This document shows, piece after piece, positions 1 to 8,528 of a stretch of DNA of 64,000 nt. The notes beneath the pieces were generated by a model, which was not told the DNA's origin, searched no databases, and saw only the letters and a list, made by a program, of their open reading frames with translations. Position 1 is the first letter of the stretch; each line of letters begins with the position of its first letter. The position numbers and the translations under genes were made by a program. This DNA comes from Mycolicibacterium sp. CBMA 226 (GTDB taxonomy: Bacteria; Actinomycetota; Actinomycetes; Mycobacteriales; Mycobacteriaceae): the NCBI RefSeq assembly GCF_009729075.1, contig NZ_VTGY01000012.1, positions 62,001 to 126,000 on the forward strand, in the 5' to 3' direction.

Positions 1-357
1 ACCGTCGGCGCCGTAGGACACGAAACCCACTGTCTTGCCGAACCATTCAGAACCGAGGCTGTCCACCGCGTTCTTGAACGCACCCGGCACACCGTGGTTG
101 TACTCAGGGGTGACGAAGATGAATCCGTCGCAGGCGTCGATCGTCGCGCTCCACCGCTGCACGTTCTCCGATTCGTACTGCTTCTTGGCCGCAGCGGGGA
201 CGGTGGCGGAGGTGAGCAGCGGCACGTCGAAGGTTTTGAGGTCGACGAGCTCGAACTGTGCGTCGGTACGTTGCGCCGCCTGCTCGGCAACCCAGGCCCC
301 GACGCCGGCGCCGGCGCGCCCGTCCCGAATCGATCCCACGATGATGCCGATTCTCAT
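1..357 (-). CDS. NADPH-dependent FMN reductase family protein (3' part outside window)
   Basis: The frame begins at an ATG at 357 and runs off the left edge, so only the first 119 residues are visible. It opens with MRIGIIVGSIRDGRAG, the phosphate-binding loop of flavodoxin-like NADPH:FMN reductases, and carries the family block TPEYNHGVPGAFKNAVD near residue 87. The family reduces FMN or quinones in the cytosol with NAD(P)H. A GAGGAGC ribosome site lies just upstream of the ATG. It follows the P450 in the same direction after 96 bases, so co-transcription is possible. The substrate cannot be told from sequence. Confidence 0.85.
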   Translation of the reverse strand, partial: MRIGIIVGSIRDGRAGAGVGAWVAEQAAQRTDAQFELVDLKTFDVPLLTSATVPAAAKKQYESENVQRWSATIDACDGFIFVTPEYNHGVPGAFKNAVDSLGSEWFGKTVGFVSYGADG

Positions 358-453
358 GAAGTGCTCCTCTTCTGCGTTGCGCCCCGATGGCGGCTCCTGA
401 CAGCCTGCCGAACTCGGTGTGCCCGCGCAAAAGAATCGTGACCTCTCACATGA

Positions 454-1686
454 TCAGTGTCCGGCGTCGAACGCCACCGGCAGAGTCTGCGGGCCGCTGA
501 CCGCCATCAGCGGCTTCCACGGCGCCGGCCCCGTGCGGCGAATGTTCGGCATCCGTCGCGTCAGCACCGTGAGCGCTCTGACCAGTTCCAGTCGCGCGAG
601 ATGCGAGCCGAGGCAGTAGTGCACACCACCACCGAACGTGAGCATCGGTGGTGCATCATGCCGGGTGATGTCGAACTGATCGGGGTTGTCGTACACCTGC
701 GGATCACGGTTCGCCGCAGCGGTATTGGCGATGACGAGTGAGTCCCGCGGAAAGAGGTACCCCGACAGTTCCACGTCTTCGGTGACATACCGTGGCACGT
801 TGAGCACGATCGGCGCGAACCTCATCACTTCATCGACCGCCTGGGGTACCAACTCGGGATGTGTTGCGAGGAGCGCCCACTGGTCCGGGTGATCGCAGAG
901 GATATCGACGGCGGCGGCGAGCTGGTTACGGGTGGTGTCGGTGCCCGCGGCAAGGATTCCCATGGACAGCATGAGCAGTTCGGCATGGCTGAGCCGGTCG
1001 CCGTCGTCTTCCGCCCGGATGAGGTCGGAGAGCAGGTCGTCGGTCAGCGTGGCGCGGCGCTCGGTGATCATCGCATCGATGTAGTCGTCGAATTTCTGCC
1101 AGGCCGTGAGGATTTCGTCTTCGTGGGCGGCGACGTCCCACCGGAACATCTTGAAGATGTCGTCGGTCCAATCCGAGAACAGCCGCCAGTCGGTTCGTGG
1201 CGCGCCGAACAACGCGCAGATCACCGGGATGGGATATGGCTGGGCGACGTCGGCGACGATGTCGCAATGTCCCATGGCGGCAACGGGATCCACCAACTCG
1301 GCCAGGATCGAGTCGATCAGCGAATCGAGCCGGCCGACGGCCCTGCCGGTGAACGCCTTGCACACCAGCTTCCGCAGCCGGGTGTGCTCATCGCCGTCGA
1401 GGCTGAGCAGCGCACTGCCGATGCGGTCCCACAGCGGACCTCCGGTGACTCCTCTCGGCACCAACCCACGAACGCCGGGCTGATGAAAGCGCGAGTCGCG
1501 CAGGACCGTACGGACCAACTCGTAGCTCAGCACCTCCGGCGCGTGTGGCCCGATGACCACGGGTGACTGCCGGCGGGCGTCTCTGATCATCCGGTGCGCC
1601 CTTGCCGGGGCATCGACGGCTTCATAGTCGATGACGGGGAGGTCGGCGTCCAAGACGTTGACAGGGTGGCTGGCGGCGACGGTCAT
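454..1686 (-). CDS. Cytochrome P450
   Basis: A complete 410-residue P450. Visible motifs are the I-helix oxygen-activation block AAGTDTTRNQ, the K-helix ExxR (EVMR) and the heme-cysteine loop FGGGVHYCLGSHLAR near residue 360. It is a soluble class I bacterial P450 that needs a ferredoxin and a ferredoxin reductase, neither of which is adjacent. I chose the ATG at 1686 because a strong GAGGGGAG site precedes it; the frame is open 19 codons further upstream without such a site. Substrate and CYP family are unknown. The FMN reductase downstream could be co-expressed. Confidence 0.93.
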   Translation of the reverse strand: MTVAASHPVNVLDADLPVIDYEAVDAPARAHRMIRDARRQSPVVIGPHAPEVLSYELVRTVLRDSRFHQPGVRGLVPRGVTGGPLWDRIGSALLSLDGDEHTRLRKLVCKAFTGRAVGRLDSLIDSILAELVDPVAAMGHCDIVADVAQPYPIPVICALFGAPRTDWRLFSDWTDDIFKMFRWDVAAHEDEILTAWQKFDDYIDAMITERRATLTDDLLSDLIRAEDDGDRLSHAELLMLSMGILAAGTDTTRNQLAAAVDILCDHPDQWALLATHPELVPQAVDEVMRFAPIVLNVPRYVTEDVELSGYLFPRDSLVIANTAAANRDPQVYDNPDQFDITRHDAPPMLTFGGGVHYCLGSHLARLELVRALTVLTRRMPNIRRTGPAPWKPLMAVSGPQTLPVAFDAGH

Positions 1687-1765
1687 CGATGTCTCCCCTC
1701 GGATCCGATCAATGTCACTATCGGGCCCAGTCAGGGCTAACACATCAGCCGAACGGCGTAAATGA

Positions 1766-2410
1766 CTAGTCGAGCTGTACCGTCAGCTCGGCTCCGGTCG
1801 CCGCGATGACGTCTTCGACGCTCACGCCTGGGGCGGTCTCCCGCAGGATCAGTGTGCCGTCGCCGGGCACGTCGATGACGGCCAGGTTCGTGATGATCCG
1901 GTCGACGACGCCCTGACCGGTCAGCGGCAGCGTGCAGACCGGGACGATCTTCGGGTTGCCGGCCTTGTCGGTGTGCTCCATCAGCACGATGACCCGCGCT
2001 GCGCCGTGCACCAGGTCCATGGCGCCGCCCATGCCCTTGACCATCTTGCCGGGCACCATCCAGTTGGCGAGGTCGCCGGTGCGCGACACCTCCATGCCGC
2101 CGAGCACCGCGGTGTCGATGTGGCCGCCGCGGATCATCCCGAACGACAGCGACGAATCGAAGTACGCCGCACCGGGATTCACCGTCACGGTCTCCTTGCC
2201 GGCATTGATGAGGTCGGGGTCGACGGCGTCTTCGGTGGGGTAGGGGCCGGTTCCCAGGATGCCGTTCTCCGAGTGCAGCGTGACGTGCACGTCGCCCGTC
2301 AGGAAGCCGGGGATCAGGGTCGGCAGGCCGATGCCGAGGTTGACGTACTCGCCGTCGATCATGTCGGTGGCGGCGCGGGCGGCCATCTGGTCACGGTTCC
2401 AGCCGGTCAT
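1766..2410 (-). CDS. scoB: 3-oxoacid CoA-transferase, subunit B
   Basis: The 214-residue beta subunit of a succinyl-CoA:3-ketoacid (or related oxoacid) CoA-transferase. The family's catalytic glutamate lies in the block LHSENGILG near residue 48, and [13 protein letters not shown] comes just before it. The enzyme moves CoA between succinyl-CoA or acyl-CoA and a 3-oxoacid. Its ATG follows the stop codon of subunit A directly, and its ribosome site (GAAGGAG) lies inside the end of that gene, so the two are translated together. Acetoacetate versus 3-oxoadipate as substrate cannot be settled here. Confidence 0.92.
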   Translation of the reverse strand: MTGWNRDQMAARAATDMIDGEYVNLGIGLPTLIPGFLTGDVHVTLHSENGILGTGPYPTEDAVDPDLINAGKETVTVNPGAAYFDSSLSFGMIRGGHIDTAVLGGMEVSRTGDLANWMVPGKMVKGMGGAMDLVHGAARVIVLMEHTDKAGNPKIVPVCTLPLTGQGVVDRIITNLAVIDVPGDGTLILRETAPGVSVEDVIAATGAELTVQLD

Positions 2411-3202
2411 CTAGCGGACTCCTTCGCTCGTGCTCATGCGCGATCCGCTGCGCTCCGCGCTGACAGTGCGCTTCTCGATCTGCTTGTCCTGCGGTCCGGT
2501 GTGCACGATGCGCTGCACGAACACACCGGCCAGGTGGACGTCGTCGGGGTCGATCTCGCCCGGCTGCACCAGTTCCTCGACCTGGACGATGGTGATTCGC
2601 CCGGCCATCGCGGCCAGCGGGTTGAAGTTGCGTGCGGTCTTGTTGAAGACCAGGTTGCCCGCGGTGTCGGCGCGCAGCGCGTGCACCAGGGCGAAGTCGG
2701 CGTTGATCGACTCCTCGAGTACGTACCGCTTACCGTTGAATTCGCGAATCTCCTTGGGCGGCGAGGCAACCGCGACCGAACCGTCGGCCGCGTACCGCCA
2801 CGGCAGACCGCCGTCGGAGACGGGTGTGCCGACGCCGGCGGGGGTGTAGAACGCCGGGATGCCGGCGCCGCCCGCGCGCATCCGCTCGGCCAGTGTGCCC
2901 TGCGGGGTGAGCTCGACCTCCAGTTCGCCGGACAGGTACTGACGGGCGAACTCCTTGTTCTCGCCGACGTACGACGCGGTGACCCGGCGGACCTTGCCGA
3001 GGCCGAGCAGCACGCCGAGGCCGACGCCGTCGACGCCGCAGTTGTTCGAGAACACCTCGAGATCGGTGGCACTCGACGCGGCGATGGCATCAATGAGTTG
3101 ATCGGGGATGCCGCACAAACCGAATCCGCCGACGGCCAGCGTGGCGCCGTCACCGATGTCGGCAACCGCATCGGCGGCCGAGGCGTACACCTTCGAGGTC
3201 AT
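2411..3202 (-). CDS. scoA: 3-oxoacid CoA-transferase, subunit A
   Basis: The 263-residue alpha subunit. The N-terminal CoA-binding block contains GGFGLCGIPDQLIDA and the protein aligns in order with the SCOT alpha family. I chose the ATG at 3202, which follows a GGAG site. An upstream in-frame ATG at 3286 would put the promoter-like sequence and an operator-like repeat inside the gene. The last 15 or so residues look like a mycobacterial low-complexity tail read from a GC-rich junction repeat. The gene is divergent from the IclR regulator, whose product probably controls it. Confidence 0.9.
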   Translation of the reverse strand: MTSKVYASAADAVADIGDGATLAVGGFGLCGIPDQLIDAIAASSATDLEVFSNNCGVDGVGLGVLLGLGKVRRVTASYVGENKEFARQYLSGELEVELTPQGTLAERMRAGGAGIPAFYTPAGVGTPVSDGGLPWRYAADGSVAVASPPKEIREFNGKRYVLEESINADFALVHALRADTAGNLVFNKTARNFNPLAAMAGRITIVQVEELVQPGEIDPDDVHLAGVFVQRIVHTGPQDKQIEKRTVSAERSGSRMSTSEGVR

Positions 3203-3209
3203 GACACTC

Positions 3210-3226
3210 CGTTCATCCAGTAAACG
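3210..3226. promoter_or_regulatory. IclR operator-like site 1 (scoA side)
   Basis: CGTTCA and TAAACG flank a 5-base centre, a near-perfect inverted repeat with one mismatch. It lies 8 bases before the scoA ATG, between any likely transcription start and the ribosome site, where bound protein could act as a roadblock. It matches the perfect site in front of the IclR gene in arm sequence and spacing. Confidence 0.6.
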
Positions 3227-3290
3227 TGGGACCCACTTTTCACTCCAGGCCCCTGACATCGCAAGTCTCTGTTCGAAGCACGTCAAAAGT

Positions 3291-3305
3291 GTTCACAGAA
3301 TGAGC
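3291..3305. promoter_or_regulatory. IclR operator-like site 2 (middle)
   Basis: GTTCA and TGAGC flank a 5-base centre, with one mismatch from the inverted-repeat consensus. Its position is exactly 30 bases before site 3, about three helical turns, so two dimers could bind on the same DNA face. Confidence 0.4.
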
Positions 3306-3317
3306 ATCGGTGTCACT

Positions 3318-3338
3318 GGCGTTCATTCAGTGAACGCC
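3318..3338. promoter_or_regulatory. IclR operator-like site 3 (perfect palindrome)
   Basis: GGCGTTCA and TGAACGCC form a perfect 8-base inverted repeat around TTCAG. It ends immediately before a TACGAT -10 box at 3339-3344, which is followed six bases later by the GTG of the IclR gene. Binding here should block that promoter, so autoregulation is the natural reading. Confidence 0.7.
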
Positions 3339-3350
3339 TACGATGGGGTG

Positions 3351-4106
3351 GTGACCGGACCGAATGTCGTCGCCCGCGTGGGCGCGATGCTGCGGGCCGT
3401 CGCCACGGCCGAACCCGACGGCGCCTCCACCACCGAGCTGGGCAAGTTGGCGGGGCTGGCGCGTCCCACCGCGCACCGGCTGCTCACGGCGCTGGCCGGC
3501 GAACATCTGGTCAGCCGGGATCAGAAGGCCGGGCGCTGGTCACTCGGCCCCGAGCTGTACCTGCTCGGTGTCGGCGCGGCCCAGCACCACGACGTCACCG
3601 ACCAGGCGCGCACCGTCGTGACCCGGCTGGCCCGGGAGACCGGCGAGAGTGCGTTCTTCTCCGCGCGCCGTGGCGATCAAACCGTCTGCGTGCTCAGTGA
3701 GGAGGGCAGCTTCCCGTTGCGCTCACACGTGTTGCAGGTCGGTATCCGGTTTCCGCTCGGTGTGGCCAGCGCCGGGTTGGCCATCCTCAGCCATCTACCG
3801 GCCGCAGACGTCGATGACTACTTCTCTCGAGAACAGCCCGAAAACCAATGGGGGCCAAGTCATTCCGAAGCCGCCATCCGCAAGCGCATCGAGCAGACCC
3901 GGCGCGCCGGTTATGCGACCAACCCTGCGCTGCTCGTCGAAGGCAGTTGGGGCATGGCGGCGGCGGTGTTCGACCGGCGCGGCCTGCCTGGGTGGGCGTT
4001 GAGCCTGACGGGCGTCGAGACCCGGTTCCGGGCCGGTCGTCGGCGCGAACTGGGGCGATTGCTTCTCGAACAGGCGCACGAGTTGTCGGGCCGGCTGCGG
4101 GGCTGA
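3351..4106 (+). CDS. IclR family transcriptional regulator
   Basis: A 251-residue protein with an N-terminal winged helix (TTELGKLAGLARPTAHRLLTAL, residues 27-48) and a C-terminal IclR effector domain, the usual family size. I chose the GTG at 3351 because a TACGAT -10 box lies six bases before it, giving a leaderless transcript. Longer in-frame starts would translate through the perfect operator-like palindrome. It is divergent from scoAB and probably controls their use in ketone-body or aromatic-acid breakdown. The effector is unknown. Confidence 0.9.
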   Translation: MTGPNVVARVGAMLRAVATAEPDGASTTELGKLAGLARPTAHRLLTALAGEHLVSRDQKAGRWSLGPELYLLGVGAAQHHDVTDQARTVVTRLARETGESAFFSARRGDQTVCVLSEEGSFPLRSHVLQVGIRFPLGVASAGLAILSHLPAADVDDYFSREQPENQWGPSHSEAAIRKRIEQTRRAGYATNPALLVEGSWGMAAAVFDRRGLPGWALSLTGVETRFRAGRRRELGRLLLEQAHELSGRLRG

Positions 4107-4148
4107 CCCCGCGTCGCGGTGCGTGTGGCAGTAGGCGATTGTGGAACG

Positions 4149-5048
4149 GTGACTGAACGCGCGCGCATCGACTTTCCGTCCCGCATCGGCGTCTGGTGGG
4201 CCAGCGACAGCTGGGCCATGCCCGACGCGCAGGCGGTCGCCCGCGACATCGAAGCCATGGGCTACGGGTCGCTGTTCCTGCCGGAGACCGTCGGCAAGGA
4301 GTGCCTCACCGAGTCGGCCGCGTTCTTGGCCGCGACCGAGCGCCTGGTCGTCGGTACCGGCATCGCCAATATTCATGTGCGCATCCCGTCGGCCGCCGAA
4401 GCCGGTGCTCGCACGCTGACCGCGCTGTACCCGGGACGGTTCGTCCTGGGCCTGGGCGTGAGTCACGCGCCGCTGGTGGAGCGCGGGATGAGCGGCACGT
4501 ATCAAAAGCCGCTCGCCACCATGCGCAGCTATCTGGACCGGATGGCCGCGGTGCCCGACGCCATCGAGCCAGGCATCGGCCGGCCGCCCCGACTGCTCGC
4601 GGCGCTGGGGCCCAAGATGATCGAGCTGTCGGGCAGTCACGCCGACGGCGCGCACCCTTACCTCGTGCTGCCCGCCGCCACCCGGACGACGCGGGAAATC
4701 CTCGGGCCGGATAAGTGGATCGTCTCCGAACAGGCGGTGGTCGTCGGTGGTGACGACGCCGAACAGCTGCGCCGCGCGCACGACCATCTGAACGTCTACA
4801 GCGGACTGCCCAACTACCGGAACTCGTGGCTGCGCCAGGGCTTTGACGAGACCGACCTCGTTCGTGGCGGTTCCGAGCGCCTGGCGCGTGCGGTTGTCGG
4901 CATGGGCAGCGTCGAGGACGTCGCCGCCACCGTGCAGGCGCACCTGGACGCCGGTGCCGATCATGTGGTCGTGCAGGTGCTGGGCGAGCATCCGACTGCC
5001 GACCCCCGGCCCGGCCTGCGAGAGCTGGCCGCGGCCCTGGGGCTGTAG
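4149..5048 (+). CDS. F420-type LLM class oxidoreductase
   Basis: A luciferase-like TIM-barrel protein of about 299 residues. The order of blocks RIGVWWASDSW, YGSLFLPET, VVGTGIANIH and GRFVLGLGVSHAPLVE fits the mycobacterial F420-dependent LLM subfamily. Such enzymes reduce or oxidise a substrate with cofactor F420 in the cytosol. The GTG at 4149 starts at the conserved region; a GTG at 4119 is also in frame. It follows the IclR gene by about 40 bases in the same direction and may share its transcript. Substrate unknown. Confidence 0.85.
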   Translation: MTERARIDFPSRIGVWWASDSWAMPDAQAVARDIEAMGYGSLFLPETVGKECLTESAAFLAATERLVVGTGIANIHVRIPSAAEAGARTLTALYPGRFVLGLGVSHAPLVERGMSGTYQKPLATMRSYLDRMAAVPDAIEPGIGRPPRLLAALGPKMIELSGSHADGAHPYLVLPAATRTTREILGPDKWIVSEQAVVVGGDDAEQLRRAHDHLNVYSGLPNYRNSWLRQGFDETDLVRGGSERLARAVVGMGSVEDVAATVQAHLDAGADHVVVQVLGEHPTADPRPGLRELAAALGL

Positions 5049-5070
5049 GCCCGGCTGCCGAGCCGGACGC

Positions 5071-5730
5071 CTAGCTCTCGGACGCAGCCTTACGCCGCTT
5101 GTACCACTCCCAGATCATCGGCGTGATGGACGCGATGAGGATGAGGATGAAGATGGGCTCCAGCAGCTTCTGGACGATGGGGAACTGTCCCAGCCAGTAG
5201 CCCAGCAGGGTGATGCCGCAGCCCCAGACGATCGCACCGATCACGTTGTAGAGCGTGAAGACGCCGTAGCCCATTCGGGCGGCACCGGCGGTGATCGGCG
5301 CCAGGGTACGCACGATCGGCACGAAGCGGGCCAGCAAGATCGCGAATGGCCCGCGTTCCTCGAAGAACGCGTGGGCCTCGTCGAGGTACTTCTGCTTGAG
5401 GACGCGGGCGTCGGGCTTGAACATCTCGACGCCGATGAACCGTCCGATGAAGTAGCCGGCCTGCCCGCCGAGGATGGCGGCGACCGGGATGGTCACGAGC
5501 AGCAGCCAGATGTTGAAGTTGGCCTGCGCGGCGACCTCGGCCTGGGCGGCCGTGCCGGCGGCCAGCATGCCCGCGACGAACAGCAGGGTGTCACCAGGCA
5601 GGATCGGGAACAGCACGCCCGATTCGACGAAGATGACGACCAGCAATCCGACCAGGGCCCAGGTACCGAAGTATCCGATGAGCTTGACCGGATCCATGAA
5701 GTCCGGCATGAGCGACAGCGTGCTGATCAT
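5071..5730 (-). CDS. DedA family membrane protein (Rv0364-like)
   Basis: An integral membrane protein of the DedA/SNARE-associated family, which includes polyprenyl- and phospholipid-transport proteins. It has the family blocks GVLFPILPGDTLLFVAG near residue 38 and FAILLARFVPIVRTLAP near residue 130, with several hydrophobic helices. I prefer the ATG at 5730, which has TATGTT seven bases upstream. The ATGs at 5742 and 5784 are in frame, but 5784 would overlap the promoter of the divergent dehydrogenase. Its place next to fba matches Rv0364 in M. tuberculosis. Confidence 0.85.
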   Translation of the reverse strand: MISTLSLMPDFMDPVKLIGYFGTWALVGLLVVIFVESGVLFPILPGDTLLFVAGMLAAGTAAQAEVAAQANFNIWLLLVTIPVAAILGGQAGYFIGRFIGVEMFKPDARVLKQKYLDEAHAFFEERGPFAILLARFVPIVRTLAPITAGAARMGYGVFTLYNVIGAIVWGCGITLLGYWLGQFPIVQKLLEPIFILILIASITPMIWEWYKRRKAASES

Positions 5731-5795
5731 GGGGGTCAACATACCGGTGTCGGTTGACTGTTCCCTTAACTGCAGTTCGCTCATAGGGTCGGGCC

Positions 5796-6809
5796 ATGAC
5801 CACTCACAGGGCAGTTCACGTTGCGCAAGCAGGCGCCCCGCTCACACTTGCGGATGTCGACACCGTTTCGCCGCCGCGCGATCACGTCCGCATCGCCGTC
5901 GCCGCGTGCGGGGTGTGCGGCACCGATCGCGAGTTCTACGCGGGTCACTTCCCGGGACTCTCGTGGCCGATCACCCTCGGCCATGAGATCGCGGGGACTG
6001 TCGCCGAACTGGGCGATGGCGTCGAGGGCTTCACTGTCGGTGATCGGGTGGCGGTCGGCTGGTTCGGCGGCAATTGCAACCGCTGTGTGCCGTGCCGCCA
6101 GGGCCACTTCATGCAGTGCGTACGCATGGAGGTGCCGAGTTGGCACTATCCCGGCGGATACGCCGAATCGGTGACGGTGCCCGCGACCGCGCTGGCCCGG
6201 ATACCGGGCGAATTCTCGTTCGCCGAGGCGGCTCCGATGGGGTGTGCGGGCGTCACGACGTTCAACGGATTGCGCAAGACGCGCGCCAAGGCCGGCGATC
6301 TCGTCGCGGTGATCGGGATCGGCGGCCTGGGTCACCTCGGGGTGCAGTTCTCGAGGGCGATGGGCTTCGAGACCGTCGCGATCGCGCGTGGTCCCCAGCG
6401 CGAGGCCGCCGCCAAGGAACTCGGCGCGCATCACTACATCGATTCGAACGCCTCGGACGTCGCCGCCGAGCTGCAGCGCCTCGGCGGGGCGGCTGTCGTC
6501 CTCGCGACCGCCGCGAGCTCGACGGCGATGGCCGCCACCGTCGCTGGGCTGGCGCCTGAGGGCCAACTCGTGACGGTCGGCGTGACCCCTGAGCCACTGC
6601 CGATCAGTCCGCTCGACCTCATCAACGGTGGCTTCTCGGTCACCGGGCATCCGTCGGGCACGTCACGCGACGTCGAGGAAACTTTGCACTTTGCCGCGCT
6701 GACAGGCGTGCGGGCCGTCATCGAGGAACGGCCGCTCGCACAGGCTTCAGAGGCCTTCGAACGGATGAACAGCGGCCAAGCCCACTACCGGATGGTCTTG
6801 ACCGTCTGA
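5796..6809 (+). CDS. Zinc-dependent alcohol dehydrogenase family protein
   Basis: A 337-residue medium-chain dehydrogenase. CGVCGTDRE supplies the catalytic-zinc cysteine, LGHEIAG the GHE motif, and NCNRCVPCRQGHFMQC the four structural-zinc cysteines. The Rossmann block VAVIGIGGLGHLGVQ follows at about residue 170. It probably oxidises an alcohol or reduces an aldehyde with NAD(P). The ATG at 5796 lies six bases after TAGGGT, so the message is probably leaderless. The gene is divergent from DedA and is not part of the conserved fba block I recall from M. tuberculosis, so it looks like a local insertion. Confidence 0.9.
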   Translation: MTTHRAVHVAQAGAPLTLADVDTVSPPRDHVRIAVAACGVCGTDREFYAGHFPGLSWPITLGHEIAGTVAELGDGVEGFTVGDRVAVGWFGGNCNRCVPCRQGHFMQCVRMEVPSWHYPGGYAESVTVPATALARIPGEFSFAEAAPMGCAGVTTFNGLRKTRAKAGDLVAVIGIGGLGHLGVQFSRAMGFETVAIARGPQREAAAKELGAHHYIDSNASDVAAELQRLGGAAVVLATAASSTAMAATVAGLAPEGQLVTVGVTPEPLPISPLDLINGGFSVTGHPSGTSRDVEETLHFAALTGVRAVIEERPLAQASEAFERMNSGQAHYRMVLTV

Positions 6810-6889
6810 CCGGTGTCCCCGGCTGCCGCACTTCAGCTTCGAGTGACTGACATACTGGCCCAGACTGCAGGTTCGCCGAGAGGAAAAAC

Positions 6890-7936
6890 ATGCCCATCGC
6901 CACGCCCGAGGTCTACGCGGAGATGCTGGCCCGCGCCAAGGAGCACTCCTTCGCGTTCCCCGCGATCAACTGTGTGGGTTCAGAGAGCGTCAACGCCGCC
7001 ATCAAGGGTTTCGCCGATGCGGGTAGCGACGGAATCATCCAATTCTCCACCGGCGGTGCGGAATTCGCGTCAGGCCTGGGTGTCAAAGACATGGTCACCG
7101 GTGCTGTCGCGCTGGCCGAATTTGCGCACGTCGTCGCTGCCAAGTACGACATCACCGTCGCGCTGCACACCGACCACTGCCCCAAGGACAAGCTCGACAC
7201 CTACGTACGCCCCCTGCTCGCCATCTCGGCGGAACGGGTGGCCAAGGGACAGGACCCGCTGTTCCAGTCGCACATGTGGGACGGATCGGCCGTGCCGATC
7301 GACGAGAACCTGCAGATCGCTCAGGAGCTGCTGAAGCTGACGTCGGCCGCGAAGATCATTCTTGAGGTCGAGATCGGCGTCGTGGGCGGCGAAGAGGACG
7401 GTGTCGTCGGCGCGATCGACGAGAAGCTGTACACCACGCCCGAGGACTTCGAGAAGACCATCGACGCGCTGGGCGCCGGGGAGCACGGCAAGTACCTGCT
7501 GGCCGCGACGTTCGGCAACGTGCACGGTGTGTACAAGCCGGGCAACGTCAAGCTCAAGCCTGAGGTGCTGGCCGAGGGCCAGCGGGTCGCCAGCGCCAAG
7601 CTGGGCTTGCCGGAAGGTTCCAAGCCGTTCGACTTCGTGTTCCACGGCGGCTCGGGCTCGCTCAAGTCCGAGATCGAGGACTCGCTGCGCTACGGCGTGG
7701 TGAAGATGAACGTCGATACCGACACGCAGTACGCGTTCACCCGTCCGCTGGCGGCGCACATGTTCACCAACTACGACGGCGTCCTGAAGATCGACGGCGA
7801 AGTGGGCAACAAGAAGGTCTACGACCCGCGCAGCTACCTGAAGAAGGCCGAGGCCTCGATGACCCAGCGCGTCATCGAAGCGTGCAACGACCTCCACAGC
7901 ACGGGCCGCAGCGTTTCCGCGGGGATGTCCCGCTAG
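6890..7936 (+). CDS. fba: Fructose-bisphosphate aldolase, class II
   Basis: A 348-residue zinc aldolase that splits fructose-1,6-bisphosphate into glyceraldehyde-3-phosphate and dihydroxyacetone phosphate in glycolysis, and joins them in gluconeogenesis. The metal and phosphate sites are visible: LHTDHCPK near residue 96, EVEIGVVGGEEDGV near 160, FVFHGGSGS near 250 and YGVVKMNVDTDTQYAF near 270. A GAGAGGA site precedes the ATG. Length and motifs match the mycobacterial enzyme (Rv0363c). A long hairpin follows the stop codon. Confidence 0.98.
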   Translation: MPIATPEVYAEMLARAKEHSFAFPAINCVGSESVNAAIKGFADAGSDGIIQFSTGGAEFASGLGVKDMVTGAVALAEFAHVVAAKYDITVALHTDHCPKDKLDTYVRPLLAISAERVAKGQDPLFQSHMWDGSAVPIDENLQIAQELLKLTSAAKIILEVEIGVVGGEEDGVVGAIDEKLYTTPEDFEKTIDALGAGEHGKYLLAATFGNVHGVYKPGNVKLKPEVLAEGQRVASAKLGLPEGSKPFDFVFHGGSGSLKSEIEDSLRYGVVKMNVDTDTQYAFTRPLAAHMFTNYDGVLKIDGEVGNKKVYDPRSYLKKAEASMTQRVIEACNDLHSTGRSVSAGMSR

Positions 7937-7943
7937 CCAACAC

Positions 7944-8006
7944 CGCCGAGTGGCCGGTCAGGACGCAGGAATTGCGAAATTCTGCGTCGTAGCCGGCCAT
8001 TCGGCG
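7944..8006. terminator. Nested hairpin at the fba 3' end (probable bidirectional terminator)
   Basis: The outer arms at 7944-7957 and 7993-8006 pair over 14 positions with one G-U pair. Inside, GACGCAG (7962-7968) pairs with CTGCGTC (7982-7988), extended by AATT/AATT across a one-base bulge. It lies between two convergent genes and overlaps the last codons of the leftward one. There is no U-tract, as is common for mycobacterial terminators. Confidence 0.6.
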
Positions 8007-8392
8007 TTCATGGCCGAATGGCCGCGGGTCAGGAGCACCGTGCCCAGAACGGCGAGCGCCGCGATGGCTGCGATCACCAGCACCACCGCGATGACCCAGC
8101 CCCAGCTGCGCCGGTCCTTCTGCGTCGTGACGGCGCCGGGGATCAGCTGCGGCGCCGCCGGCGGCATCAGCTCGGTTTCCGGGTCCGGGAGCGGGTTGAT
8201 GATCTGGGTCTTGCCGTCGAAGCCCGACGGCGCGGTGAAGCGACGCACCGGGATGGTCGGGTCGGTCGCCGGGTCCGCAGGTTCGAAGATTTCGGTTGCC
8301 GCCGCGGCGTCGTCTGTCGAAGCAGCGCGCCGATCGGCGTCGCGACGGTCGTCCGGTCCCGTCGGGTTCGACATGGCGGCTGGGTTCGACAT
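7958..8392 (-). CDS. Small membrane-anchored protein of unknown function (Rv0361 position)
   Basis: About 144 residues. The N-terminal two thirds are polar, proline-rich and probably cytosolic. One strong transmembrane helix, GWVIAVVLVIAAIAALAVLG, lies near residue 108 and is followed by a short outer tail. I chose the ATG at 8392 because GGGAGGA lies about 11 bases upstream; a GTG at 8428 is also in frame. It occupies the position of Rv0361 between fba and the DUF3151 gene, but is shorter than I recall for that protein. No enzymatic motif is visible. Confidence 0.6.
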   Translation of the reverse strand: MSNPAAMSNPTGPDDRRDADRRAASTDDAAAATEIFEPADPATDPTIPVRRFTAPSGFDGKTQIINPLPDPETELMPPAAPQLIPGAVTTQKDRRSWGWVIAVVLVIAAIAALAVLGTVLLTRGHSAMNAEWPATTQNFAIPAS

Positions 8393-8528
8393 GGGGGTGA
8401 CTGTCCTCCCGGGATCAGGGTCGCGCACTGGGGCCGATGCGTCCTGGAGCAGGCCGCGGCGTCCTACCCGGAGCTTAATCGCCCGCCTGCGCTATCTCAG
8501 CGAGCGGCCGCACGGCACAATGGCGGCC

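Noticed and set aside
1973-3223. A long rightward open frame of more than 400 codons
   Set aside because: It lies antisense to both CoA-transferase genes, has a composition rich in His, Arg and Gly typical of a GC-rich antisense frame, and shows no recognisable domain.
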